A stretch of DNA of 17,679 nucleotides from an uncultured Clostridium sp. (GTDB lineage: Bacteria > Bacillota > Clostridia > TANB77 > CAG-508): positions 1-17,679 of the forward strand of contig CABUKD010000038.1 in the NCBI GenBank assembly GCA_902492105.1, written 5' to 3'. The notes under the pieces are model-generated. The model saw only the letters and a program-made list of their open reading frames with translations. It was not told the origin of the DNA and did no database searches. The position numbers were made by a program, and so were the translations under genes. Positions 1-7,347 of the stretch are shown piece by piece (within the stretch, counting starts at the first letter, position 1; each line of letters starts with the position of its first letter).

Positions 1-169
1 TTTTACATTTTTTTGCTCTTACTCATTCAATGGTTTTAAACTAACGAAAAAATTCATCTAATAATACATGTATTTTTAGGAAAATTTACTTTTTTAATTC
101 ATTTATTTTAGAAAATGACTTTTCATTTGATATATTTTTAGAAAATTGTAGCTCTTCATTTATATAACA

Positions 170-323
170 GGCTAATAGTACTATATTTTCTTTTTTTCAT
201 AAGCTCGTTACATAGTATTGTGAATTAAAGCACACTTTCTTTAAAAAGAGTACAATATTCTAACTGACTACTGCACAAATGTTCCTCCATTATGAAAAAT
301 GCAAAAATATAGTACTATTAGCC
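170..323. repeat. 154-bp palindromic (MITE-like) element
   Basis: The ends are a perfect 20-bp inverted repeat: 170-189 matches the reverse complement of 304-323, beginning GGCTAATAGTACTATA. The match continues inward with small slips to a second arm pair, 193-201 and 291-299, so the whole block can fold into one long hairpin. No transposase lies inside. A minus-strand 21-codon frame (about 291 down to 226) starts beside a GGAGG but is too short to call. A small non-autonomous element, or a long hairpin ending gerQ transcription, are both possible. I see no clear target-site duplication. In the rest of 1-392 I see no gene, only weak AT-rich direct repeats around 100-160. Confidence 0.6.
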
Positions 324-392
324 TTATTATAATAGAAAATGAAACACATTATAAATTTGAGGATAATCTATTTAGAAACAGAGTTAGTAAAT

Positions 393-755
393 TTAATAAT
401 ACATATTGTTTTCAAAATAAGTATTTGGTGTAGAATATGGTGTAGATATTCTAATAGGCTCATTAGAAATGGTTACGAATTTGATAGAATAAATATCAGC
501 ATATTCTGTAGTATTACTTTCTAATGATCTAAGTAAAATATAACTTGCTCCTACGTCCTCCAAAATTCCGATTCTATCTACTAAATTGTTAGTACCAATA
601 AGAAATTCTACTCTTACTAATTTTCCAATTTGTTGTCTTAGAAAAGCTGGTGTATAAATGTTGTTTGTTAAGATTTCTGGTGAACTACTATTTGTTTGTA
701 CAAGATTAGAATTGATTTGTCTTTCGCTTCTAGTATTTACATCATTTTCAGCCAT
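393..755 (-). CDS. gerQ: GerQ-like spore coat / germination protein
   Basis: The protein has 120 residues. The N-terminal 30 or so are polar and low in complexity, as in the GerQ family. A conserved-looking core at about residues 34-100 (FLRQQIGKLVRVEF, then GILEDVGASYILLRS, ending SIKFVTIS) resembles the small beta-rich GerQ domain. In Bacillus GerQ is a spore coat protein needed to place CwlJ in the coat and is cross-linked by transglutaminase. Here it follows a cwlJ-like gene by 27 bases, the arrangement expected for that partnership. The start is supported by GAAAGGAG upstream. No obvious terminator follows except the palindrome at 170-323. The family call rests on core pattern plus neighbour; the C-terminal 20 residues are lineage-specific. 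Confidence 0.75.
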   Translation of the reverse strand: MAENDVNTRSERQINSNLVQTNSSSPEILTNNIYTPAFLRQQIGKLVRVEFLIGTNNLVDRIGILEDVGASYILLRSLESNTTEYADIYSIKFVTISNEPIRISTPYSTPNTYFENNMYY

Positions 756-782
756 TTATTTTTTTAGTCTCCTTTCTATTTT

Positions 783-1229
783 CTAAGTATTTTTATAGCT
801 ACTAGTAGGTCTATAAAAACAATGATCTCCTAGTCTGGTATGAAGACTTCCTGAACCATTGTAAGGGAAAGTATTAGGGCAAGAAGGTGCAAAAGGATTT
901 AAAAACCACAAACATTCTCCTATTTCATTTAATCTATTACCAGCAAGTGCCCAATCAGCAATATTGTAATGTACCTCTGTAGGGACCATATTATAAATAT
1001 TTTGTGGATTGTATTCATTCCTTATTGTTTCCCTTGTGCAATCAAATTGTCCAGTTTGAAATATAATATTTCTAATATTGCCACCTTGAGAAACTCTAGC
1101 ATATTCGCCTTCTGAAGCATAGGTCCTATTTAAAACTACTGTTGTAACTGCTTTCATTCCATTATCTCCTTCACCTCCTGCTTCGCATTGAACTAATCTT
1201 GCTAGCAGTTCTCTATCAGAAAAAGCCAT
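783..1229 (-). CDS. cwlJ: CwlJ/SleB-type cell wall hydrolase (spore cortex lysis)
   Basis: The protein has 148 residues, close to the length of Bacillus CwlJ. It is a single Hydrolase_2 (SleB/CwlJ) domain with no signal peptide, which is typical of CwlJ rather than SleB. The family's N-terminal motif is clear: LLARLVQCEAGGEG at about 8-21, where the glutamate of CEAGGE is the expected catalytic acid, then AVTTVVLNR and later FQTGQFDC. The enzyme degrades cortex peptidoglycan during germination and is made in the mother cell. It heads a two-gene unit with gerQ. AGGAGG lies 7 bases before the ATG. The terminator of rny sits just upstream, so the gene needs its own promoter. Confidence 0.88.
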   Translation of the reverse strand: MAFSDRELLARLVQCEAGGEGDNGMKAVTTVVLNRTYASEGEYARVSQGGNIRNIIFQTGQFDCTRETIRNEYNPQNIYNMVPTEVHYNIADWALAGNRLNEIGECLWFLNPFAPSCPNTFPYNGSGSLHTRLGDHCFYRPTSSYKNT

Positions 1230-1246
1230 AAAAATCCCTCCTAATT

Positions 1247-1275
1247 TAATATATGTATATTTGGTAAGGAGAGTG
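1247..1275 (-). promoter_or_regulatory. possible mother-cell sigma (K/E) promoter of cwlJ
   Basis: On the minus strand CACT (1272-1275) is followed after 16 bases by CATATATTA (1247-1255), which fits the sigma-K pattern (AC ... CATAnnnTA). The timing would suit cwlJ-gerQ. The expected transcription start would fall at or inside the ribosome binding site, so the assignment is weak. Confidence 0.3.
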
Positions 1276-1291
1276 AAAAAATTTTTGCACT

Positions 1292-1326
1292 AAAAAAATC
1301 CCAATAGTTTTTTTACTAATGGGATT
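1292..1326 (-). terminator. intrinsic terminator of rny
   Basis: On the minus strand the arms AATCCCATTAGT and ACTATTGGGATT form a 12-bp stem with one mismatch around a loop of A residues, followed by a run of seven T. It begins about ten bases after the rny stop codon and isolates rny from cwlJ. Confidence 0.8.
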
Positions 1327-1336
1327 TTTGCATATA

Positions 1337-2878
1337 CTATTTTGCATAATCAATAACACGAGTTTCTCTTACTACATTAACTTTAATTTGTCCAGGATAT
1401 TCCATTTCATCTTCTACCCTTTTGGCAACATCTCTGGCTAATAAAGTCATTTGATTATCATCAATTTTTTCAGGTTTTACGATAATTCTAATTTCTCTAC
1501 CAGCTTGAATAGCAAAAGATTTTTCAACTCCTTCAAATGAATCTGCAATATTTTCTAATTGTTCTAATCTTTTAATATAAGCTTCTAATGTTTCTCTTCT
1601 AGCTCCTGGTCTAGATGCTGAAATTGCATCAGCAGCTTGTAGTAAAACAGCTTCAATTGTTTTAGGTTCTACATCTCCATGATGTGCTTGCACTGCATTA
1701 ATAACATTTTCATTTTCTTTGTATTTTCTTAAAATTTCAACACCTAATTCAACATGGGTTCCTTCCATGTCATGGTCTAAAGCTTTTCCTATATCATGAA
1801 GTAAACCTGCACGTCTTGCAAGCTTTGGATCCAATCCTAATTCTTCTGCCATAATTCTAGCTAAATTAGAAACTTCAATAGAGTGATTTAGTACATTTTG
1901 ACCATAACTTGTCCTATATTTTAATTTTCCAAGTAATTTTACTAAGTCAGGATGTAATCCATTAACTCCTGTTTCTAATACTGCCCTTTCTCCTTCTTCT
2001 TTAATGGTTTGTTCTACTTCTTCCTTTGCCTTTTCTACCATTTCTTCGATTTTAGTTGGATGAATTCTTCCGTCTTCAATTAATTTTTCAAGAGCAATTT
2101 TGGCTACTTCTCTTCTTAAGGCATCAAAACCTGAAATAACAACAGCTTCTGGCGTATCGTCAATAATTAAATCAATTCCTGTCAAGGTTTCTAAAGCTTT
2201 AATGTTTCTACCCTCTCTACCAATAATTCTACCTTTCATATCATCATTTGGAAGTGCTACAATAGAAACAGTGGTTTCAGAAGTATGATCAGCTGCACAT
2301 TTTTGGATGGCATAACCGATAACTTCTTTTGCATTTTTATCTGCTTCTTCTTTCAATTTTGATTCCATTTCTCTAACTAAAGTAGCCTTTTCTGCTGTTA
2401 GTTGTTTATCTAATTCAGAAAGTAGAATTTTTTTAGCTTCTTCTTTGGATAATCCAGAAATTCTTTGCAATTCAGTCATTTGCCTATTAAATATTTCTTG
2501 TAGTTCTGCTTTTTTACTATCTAACTCAAGATATTTCTTTTCTAGGTCTTTTTCTTTCTTTTCTACAATGTCTTGCTTCCTTTCTAAATTTTCCTCTTTT
2601 TGAATTAATCTTCTTTCTTGACTTTGAACTTCGCCTCTTCTTTCTCTAATTTCCTGATCTAAATCCTTTCTGGCACTCATAATTTCTTCTTTTGCTTTAA
2701 AAATTTCTTCTTTTTTCTTATTTTCTGCCTCTATGTTTGCCATTTCTAGTATTTTTTTTGCTTCACTTTCTGCACTTTGCATTTTGGATTCAGCAATTTT
2801 CTTTCTAATCATCATACCAACAAGAGTAAAAATGACTGCTGAAATTAGAAAAACGGCGATATTGATTACGATATCCAT
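1337..2878 (-). CDS. rny: Ribonuclease Y
   Basis: The 513-residue length matches the RNase Y family (about 520). In order: one N-terminal membrane helix (about 3-23), a long charged coiled coil (about 25-190), a KH RNA-binding domain around IIGREGRNIKALE (about 217-270), and an HD domain with HSIEVSNLA and GLLHDIGKALDHD (about 330-420). RNase Y is the membrane-anchored endonuclease that starts mRNA turnover in Firmicutes. The ATG follows AGAGGTG. It has its own consensus promoter and terminator, so it is a single-gene transcript with a leader of about 90 bases. Nothing in the sequence looks damaged, and no in-frame CGG is present. Confidence 0.97.
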   Translation of the reverse strand: MDIVINIAVFLISAVIFTLVGMMIRKKIAESKMQSAESEAKKILEMANIEAENKKKEEIFKAKEEIMSARKDLDQEIRERRGEVQSQERRLIQKEENLERKQDIVEKKEKDLEKKYLELDSKKAELQEIFNRQMTELQRISGLSKEEAKKILLSELDKQLTAEKATLVREMESKLKEEADKNAKEVIGYAIQKCAADHTSETTVSIVALPNDDMKGRIIGREGRNIKALETLTGIDLIIDDTPEAVVISGFDALRREVAKIALEKLIEDGRIHPTKIEEMVEKAKEEVEQTIKEEGERAVLETGVNGLHPDLVKLLGKLKYRTSYGQNVLNHSIEVSNLARIMAEELGLDPKLARRAGLLHDIGKALDHDMEGTHVELGVEILRKYKENENVINAVQAHHGDVEPKTIEAVLLQAADAISASRPGARRETLEAYIKRLEQLENIADSFEGVEKSFAIQAGREIRIIVKPEKIDDNQMTLLARDVAKRVEDEMEYPGQIKVNVVRETRVIDYAK

Positions 2879-2972
2879 AATCTAAAACACCTCTTTCTTA
2901 TTTAATTTTCAATGTACTTAATATATATCACTAATTTTAAATTGTATTAGAATATATTTTACTTACTCTATT

Positions 2973-3001
2973 ATTTTATCCTGATTACTGTAAACTGTCA
3001 A
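2973..3001 (-). promoter_or_regulatory. sigma-A promoter of rny
   Basis: On the minus strand a perfect TTGACA (2996-3001), a 17-base spacer and TAAAAT (2973-2978). It lies about 95 bases before the rny start and just beside the palindromic element. Confidence 0.8.
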
Positions 3002-3041
3002 GAGGTTTTAGAAGATTTTAAGAAATGCTCTTTGACATATT

Positions 3042-3245
3042 GAAGTCTTAAGTTTGAGAACAACAATTAAAGTATTAGAAATGTCTTTATCGATTTTTAA
3101 AACCTTTCCCCTTTTGGACATCTGTAACTCGGCATAAATGCCTCGAACAGCTGTCACAATGGTCGCCCACGCAAGGCTTAAAAATCTCAAAAGACATTTC
3201 TAATACTTTTTTAAAATGATTTTAATTTAATTTTAAGACAGCTTC
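3042..3245. repeat. long palindromic element between xerD and rny
   Basis: A perfect 20-bp inverted repeat (3069-3088 with 3190-3209) is extended inward by GATTTTTAA (3092-3100) paired with TTAAAAATC, and outward by GAAGTCTTAA (3042-3051) near TTAAGACAGCTTC. The enclosed core (about 3105-3178) is clearly richer in GC than its surroundings and contains a small GGCAT/ATGCC hairpin. A 60-codon minus-strand frame crosses the core but reads through both arms of the palindrome, so I do not call it a gene. It could be a miniature transposable element or a structured transcript. The rest of the xerD-rny gap holds only the rny promoter and leader. Confidence 0.6.
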
Positions 3246-3276
3246 TTATGTAGCTGAAGAATACAAATAATTTGTG

Positions 3277-4158
3277 CTAAGCTCTAGGATGAGCTTTTTG
3301 ATAAATATCTTTTAAACCAGGGTCTTGGAATTGCATATATACTTGAGTAGAAGAAATATCTGAATGTCCAAGCATGGTTTGAATTGCTTTTAAATCTGCT
3401 CCATTTTGTAACAAGTGAGTAGCAAAAGAATGTCTTAAAACATGTGGTGTAATATCTTTTGTAATATGAGCTTGTTCTTTATAATATTTTACTATTTTCC
3501 AGAATCCTTGTCTTGTTAATCTTTTTCCATTTACATTTACAAATAAAGCTTTTTCTTTTTCGTCCTTAATTAAAATAGGTCTCGCTTCTTCAATATATTC
3601 TTGTAAAGCTTTTAAAGATAAAGAACCTATAGGAATATTTCTTTGTTTTGAACCATTTCTACAAATAGCAAATCCTTGTTCTAAATTAACATCTTCAATA
3701 TTTAAAGAGATAATTTCTGTTACTCTCATACCAGTAGCATAAGCAAATTCAAGCATTGCTTTATCTCTAGTACCTTTTAAATCAACATCTTTTGGTTGTT
3801 CTAACAATAATTCTACTTCTTGTGAGGTAAGTACACTTGGTACTCTTTTTTCTACTTTTGGTGATTGTACATCGTCTGTTGGATCGTGTTTTACTTTTCT
3901 GGTTCTAATTAAAAATTGATAAAAAGATCTAATAGATGCTAAATTTCTTGAAATTGTGGAAGATTTTTTACCAAGCTCTTGTAAATGAGTTAGATAGGTT
4001 TTAATATCTTCTTGATTCATTTTTGCATAATTAATTCTGTTTTTTTCTACATATTCTTCAAATTGTAGAATGTCTCTTTTGTATGACTGTAATGTGTTAT
4101 CAGATAATTTTTTTTCATTTTGAAGAAATTCTAAAAAAAGTTTAATTTGTTTTTCCAT
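3277..4158 (-). CDS. xerD: Tyrosine recombinase XerD/XerC type
   Basis: The protein has 293 residues, the family length. A SAM-like core-binding domain (about 1-90, with NTLQSYKRDI and TISRNLASIRSFYQFL) precedes the catalytic domain. The active-site residues are visible: R145 in ATGMRVTEI, K171, H239 and R242 in HVLRHSFATHLL, H265 in MLGHSDISSTQ, and the nucleophile Y274. Such enzymes resolve chromosome dimers at dif. The position beside spoIIM favours XerD (RipX) over XerC, but sequence alone does not settle which. The start follows a purine-rich AGGGGAAC. The 4159-4373 gap upstream holds two small AT-rich hairpins (4196-4214 and 4276-4302) and no gene. Confidence 0.9.
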   Translation of the reverse strand: MEKQIKLFLEFLQNEKKLSDNTLQSYKRDILQFEEYVEKNRINYAKMNQEDIKTYLTHLQELGKKSSTISRNLASIRSFYQFLIRTRKVKHDPTDDVQSPKVEKRVPSVLTSQEVELLLEQPKDVDLKGTRDKAMLEFAYATGMRVTEIISLNIEDVNLEQGFAICRNGSKQRNIPIGSLSLKALQEYIEEARPILIKDEKEKALFVNVNGKRLTRQGFWKIVKYYKEQAHITKDITPHVLRHSFATHLLQNGADLKAIQTMLGHSDISSTQVYMQFQDPGLKDIYQKAHPRA

Positions 4159-4373
4159 TTTAAGTTCCCCTACCCCTAATATATTTTGTTTGTGCTTGAT
4201 AGCACTTCTATCAATTTACATAAACTATATATGTTATATCAAAATATTTCGGAAAAGTAAATAGATTTTTTTTAAAAAATAAATTTATTGATAATTTATT
4301 TTACTTTACAGAATGATATTTGATTTTTTATTTATTATATAGTTTTATTTTACTAGATAATTGTTACAACTTA

Positions 4374-5018
4374 TTAAAAATAGGAAATACATAACATAAG
4401 TAAGTTTGTAGATACATAAGTCTCTATTACTGAGGAGAGTAATAAAGCTATTAAAATAATAAGGGAAAATATAGTATGTCTAAAAATTTCAAATTTAATA
4501 TTTTCTTTTCTTTTATCTTTCATAATAGATTTATATAATTTTATTCCACTTACTGCTAAAGCCATCATACATGGCAAAAATATTAGATTTTGTAATAACA
4601 TAGATGTTACAAAAAATAATATTCCTTTTCCCGTTCCAAATACTGCAACACTTGCAGAAATAGTATATCCTAAACAGAAGCCCCTAAATGCTACCATACC
4701 AATAACAATAGGAATACCAATTACAGTAGAACCTACAAACCACATAAATAGTACTAGAAATAAATTATTTCCTATGGACTTTTTTAATAATTGCCCATTA
4801 TCTATTGTAGAACCACTTTTTAACGAGTTAATAAAGTTAGTTAAATAGTTTTTTACTTCTTGGCTTTGGGAATCAGTCATATGATTAATAAAAATAATTC
4901 CTAAAATAATTCCAATTAGTAAAATAAATGAAATGATAATATACGCTTTTAAATTTTCTTTAATATGATTGATAATAAGACTAGTAAGTTTTGAAGTTTT
5001 CTTAGGTAAAACTCTCAT
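4374..5018 (-). CDS. spoIIM: Stage II sporulation protein M
   Basis: The protein has 214 residues with four to five membrane helices: about 26-45, 88-112, 115-145, 150-163 and 180-205. The middle carries FRGFCLGYTISAS and LLQNLIFLPCMMALA, typical of the SpoIIM family. SpoIIM is a mother-cell membrane component of the DMP complex that drives peptidoglycan remodelling during engulfment. AGGAGG lies seven bases before the ATG. It starts 61 bases after the end of the endonuclease-Q-like gene, so the two are probably co-transcribed, with xerD further downstream. Confidence 0.9.
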   Translation of the reverse strand: MRVLPKKTSKLTSLIINHIKENLKAYIIISFILLIGIILGIIFINHMTDSQSQEVKNYLTNFINSLKSGSTIDNGQLLKKSIGNNLFLVLFMWFVGSTVIGIPIVIGMVAFRGFCLGYTISASVAVFGTGKGILFFVTSMLLQNLIFLPCMMALAVSGIKLYKSIMKDKRKENIKFEIFRHTIFSLIILIALLLSSVIETYVSTNLLMLCISYF

Positions 5019-5079
5019 TTTATTCCTCCTAGAAGTAACTTATACATAATATCTATGCAATAAAATGAGATTTAGAACC

Positions 5080-6274
5080 TTAACCAACTGTTAATTTCCC
5101 ATAAACGCCACCTCCTCCTGATTGAATAGAAGCTTTTCCTTCTCTTGCATTAATAATCGTCTTGGCAACTTTTTCTCCTACTACTGCTTCTATATCATCT
5201 TGTGATAATTTATGTAAAATATTCATTTCTGTTTCAAATGTACTTAATAATTTATCTATTGTTTTACTTCCTAACCCTGGTATAAAAGTAAGTGGTATTT
5301 GATAAATATATGGTGGTCTATATTCTGGGCTTATACTTTTTTCTTTATCACGAATTTTTACAATTCTATCTAGTACGCCCATGGTAATATTAGTTCCATG
5401 GCAATATGGACATTGACCAATAGGAGGATTTCCTTCTATTGCTCTATCGCAAGTTTCACAATATGTTCTATGATATTTACCAAGTTTAGGATCTAGTCCA
5501 TAATTAGCAAGAATTTTTCTTCCCTCTTCCCTTTTTAGAGCTTTTACTAATTCTTTAAAAGAAATATCATTTAATAATAATTTATTATATTCTCTCGCAA
5601 TTTTAGGAAGAGAATGTGCGTCTGAATTAGTAATAAAACTACGAGTTTCTAATTCTGAAATTTGATCTGCAAGCTCTGTATCTGCACTTAACCCTAATTC
5701 GATAGCAAAAATTTTATCAAATTTATCTTGAAAAATTCTACTTAGACGGCTAGTACAATTTCCATAAAAGCTCTTATGAGGTGTAAAAGCATGTGCAGGT
5801 ATTAAAATTCCATGATATTTTTCTACAATATCAATTAATTGATAAGCAGAGATATTTGCTCTTTGCGAACTTAGTGTCATATTTTTTATGTGTGTGGACA
5901 TCTCTTTAGAAAATCCTTTAATATCTTCTAAAGATGGAAAATAGCATAAATTATGTGCACTACCGGTTTTTCCTTCGTCATTTATTTCAGAAGTTTCTAT
6001 TTCACTTCCTAAAATAATACAAACTTTATCTTTATAAATAATGCCACCGTCTTTTATTTCATATGCGTCACCATTTTTTAGAAAGTTTTCTATATCTTCT
6101 ATGACATAAGGAGAAGCACTGTCTATAATTCCTACCATTTGAATTCCTTTTCTATCACAGCATTCTTTTGCAATGTTAGCAAAGTTAAGACTTCTTGCTG
6201 CAGTAATTTTAATTGGCTTTCCGATTTTCGCTTCTACCAATATGTACATGCAAATCTGCAAATATTTCTTCCAT
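5080..6274 (-). CDS. Endonuclease Q-like PHP protein, read through a +1 frameshift at CGG
   Basis: The intact part resembles the endonuclease Q family: a PHP phosphoesterase domain (KITAARSL, IDSASPY, later ITNSDAHSLPKIA), a four-cysteine zinc ribbon (CETC ... CPYC) and a C-terminal helix-hairpin-helix (FIPGLGSKTIDKLL). Such enzymes cut DNA beside deaminated bases. The N-terminus is in another frame: ATG at 6274 with AGGA nine bases before it encodes MEEIFADLHVHIGRSEN, holding the metal-binding HxH of PHP. The frames join at an in-frame CGG (6221-6223): skipping C6223 gives IGRSENGKPIKIT and a 397-residue protein. Without the shift translation stops at 6209. A start in the downstream frame alone would lack the HVH motif and is unlikely. 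Its function is inferred from domains. It leads spoIIM. Confidence 0.85.
6221..6223 (-). other. +1 frameshift site 1 (AAT CGG A) in endonuclease Q-like gene
   Basis: The zero frame reads GAA AAT CGG AAA GCC AAT TAA. Skipping the C of CGG gives GAA AAT GGA AAG CCA, that is ENGKP, in line with the rest of the protein. The break needs exactly one surplus base. The CGG is codon 18. Confidence 0.75.
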
Positions 6275-6334
6275 ATTTTTTGTTCCTGATATATTTAATT
6301 TCTTAAATATACAGATCTCCTTCCTTATTCTATT

Positions 6335-6363
6335 TTTATATTCATACTTTTTGGTAATATAAA
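6335..6363 (-). promoter_or_regulatory. candidate promoter of the endonuclease Q-spoIIM unit
   Basis: On the minus strand TTTATA (6358-6363), 17 bases, TATAAA (6335-6340). The -35 is weak. It is the only reasonable pair between the upstream terminator and the gene. Confidence 0.35.
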
Positions 6364-6400
6364 TGAGATAATCTCTTAAACTTTATTGTTTTTTAATCCG

Positions 6401-6433
6401 AAAAAAAGACTGGAAATGCCCCAATCTTTTTTT
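6401..6433 (-). terminator. intrinsic terminator after the 73-aa gene
   Basis: The minus-strand arms AAAAAAAGATTGG and CCAGTCTTTTTTT form a 13-bp stem with one G-U pair and a seven-base loop, and the stem ends in a T run. It separates the HD-like/73-aa unit from the endonuclease Q-spoIIM unit. Its symmetry would let it work in both directions. Confidence 0.75.
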
Positions 6434-6452
6434 CTTTCGTACATTTCGTATT

Positions 6453-6674
6453 TTATCGATACATATCTTCTCTTAATTCGTCTGGTGTAACAATAGGAGT
6501 TTTATTTGTATTTTCTGAAATAACTTGTTCTTTCTTTTCTCTGTGTAATGCTAAGGCTTCCATTGCCTTTTGGTGCATTCTCATTACTATTGTAATATTA
6601 TCTTTATCATCATGATCTCCTAATACACGCATATTAATTTGATCTGCTGCATCTTGTAAAACAGGTTTATTCAT
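6453..6674 (-). CDS. conserved-looking 73-aa protein of unknown function
   Basis: I do not recognise this family. The protein is small, soluble and highly charged, with an N-terminal helix, a central MRMHQKAMEALALHREKKE that looks like an amphipathic helix, and a C-terminal tail ending TPDELREDMYR. No signal peptide, membrane segment or cysteine is present. The ATG overlaps the stop of the frameshifted HD-like gene (ATGA), and GCAGGAGG lies 7 bases before it, so the two are translationally coupled. A terminator follows 20 bases downstream. The coupling is a strong hint that the upstream gene is really translated to its end, and that the two proteins act together. Confidence 0.75.
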   Translation of the reverse strand: MNKPVLQDAADQINMRVLGDHDDKDNITIVMRMHQKAMEALALHREKKEQVISENTNKTPIVTPDELREDMYR

Positions 6675-7211
6675 ACTAATACCTCCTGCATTTCATTTAC
6701 AAATTTTTTGAAATCTTCTAAATAGCGATTGTCTTTGTCTTTTAAATTTCTATATTCTAATAATACCAAAGCTTCGTCCACTTTAAAAGCAATTCTTTCT
6801 GGCCTATCTAATAACATACCGTCCAAATTGATCTACCAACTCTAAAATATCACTTTCAGGTTCTCTTGGAGAACTTCCGCTGTATCGATTGACTTCTTCA
6901 CATATTTTACAGAAACGTTCAGAAAATCCTAATTCTCCTAGGTACTCTGCTCCCTCTTTTGCATAAGATTTAATTCTATTTAAATCTTGAGGATCATTAC
7001 TTTTTTTGCAATTACATAATAAACAGGCAGTTAAAATTAAATTTTGATCTAATTTTAAGTCTGTAGCATCTAAAAATAATTTGGCAAGAAAAGTTTTAAA
7101 AATGACAGACTTATCAAAGAAAATACCTGTTTTCTTCTGTAAATAGTGCATAATTTCCATTTTCTTTATCCAATCTTTTTCAGATAAGATATAATCTGCA
7201 AAAGTTTCCAT
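6671..7211 (-). CDS. HD-like conserved hypothetical protein, read through a +1 frameshift at CGG
   Basis: The first frame gives 130 residues ending LVDQFG, then CGG and a stop four codons later. Skipping the C of CGG (6821) continues as GMLLDRPERIAFKVDEALV to a TGA at 6671-6673 that overlaps the next ATG, giving 179 residues. The fold looks like a degenerate HD domain: ACLLCNCKK stands where GLLHDIGK would be, CEEVNRYSG where the second metal-binding helix lies, and ILELVDQFG resembles the last helix. The histidine-aspartate pair is lost, so phosphohydrolase activity is doubtful. It has a strong promoter upstream. The continuation after the shift has native codon use and no further stop, which supports one long protein. 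Confidence 0.7.
6819..6821 (-). other. +1 frameshift site 2 (GGA CGG T) in HD-like gene
   Basis: The zero frame reads TTT GGA CGG TAT GTT ATT AGA TAG. Skipping C6821 gives TTT GGA GGT ATG TTA TTA GAT AGG, that is FGGMLLDR. The restored frame ends in an ATGA overlap with the next gene. An independent start at the ATG of MLLDR (6817) would yield only 48 residues and has no ribosome binding site. Confidence 0.72.
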
Positions 7212-7273
7212 AGATTACTCCCCTTTGCATGGATATTTTTCTTAAGTAAGTTTGTATCCATTTATTTAAATTT

Positions 7274-7302
7274 ATTATATGTTAAATGAAAGAATATTTC
7301 AA
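7274..7302 (-). promoter_or_regulatory. sigma-A promoter of the HD-like/73-aa unit
   Basis: On the minus strand TTGAAA (7297-7302), a 17-base spacer and a perfect TATAAT (7274-7279). The leader contains ATGGATA ... TATCCAT (7229-7235 and 7255-7261), able to form a 7-bp stem just before the ribosome binding site. Confidence 0.75.
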
Positions 7303-7303
7303 T

Positions 7304-7347
7304 ATTGTTACAAAAATGTTATACAAATGTAAACTAATTGTAACAAT
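7304..7347. repeat. inverted repeat ATTGTTAC ... GTAACAAT upstream of a promoter
   Basis: A perfect 8-bp inverted repeat (7304-7311 and 7340-7347) with a 28-base AT-rich spacer. It sits directly upstream of the -35 of the HD-like gene and touches the stop of the CcdA-TlpA gene. It could be an operator or a weak terminator; no T run follows. Confidence 0.35.

Noticed and set aside
226..291. 21-codon minus-strand frame MEEHLCSSQLEYCTLFKESVL-like inside the first palindrome
   Set aside because: Too short, the GGAGG lies inside the frame rather than before the ATG, and no family is recognised.
3008..3190. 60-codon minus-strand reading frame between xerD and rny
   Set aside because: It spans the palindromic element, has no ribosome binding site and its ends are encoded by the inverted-repeat arms.
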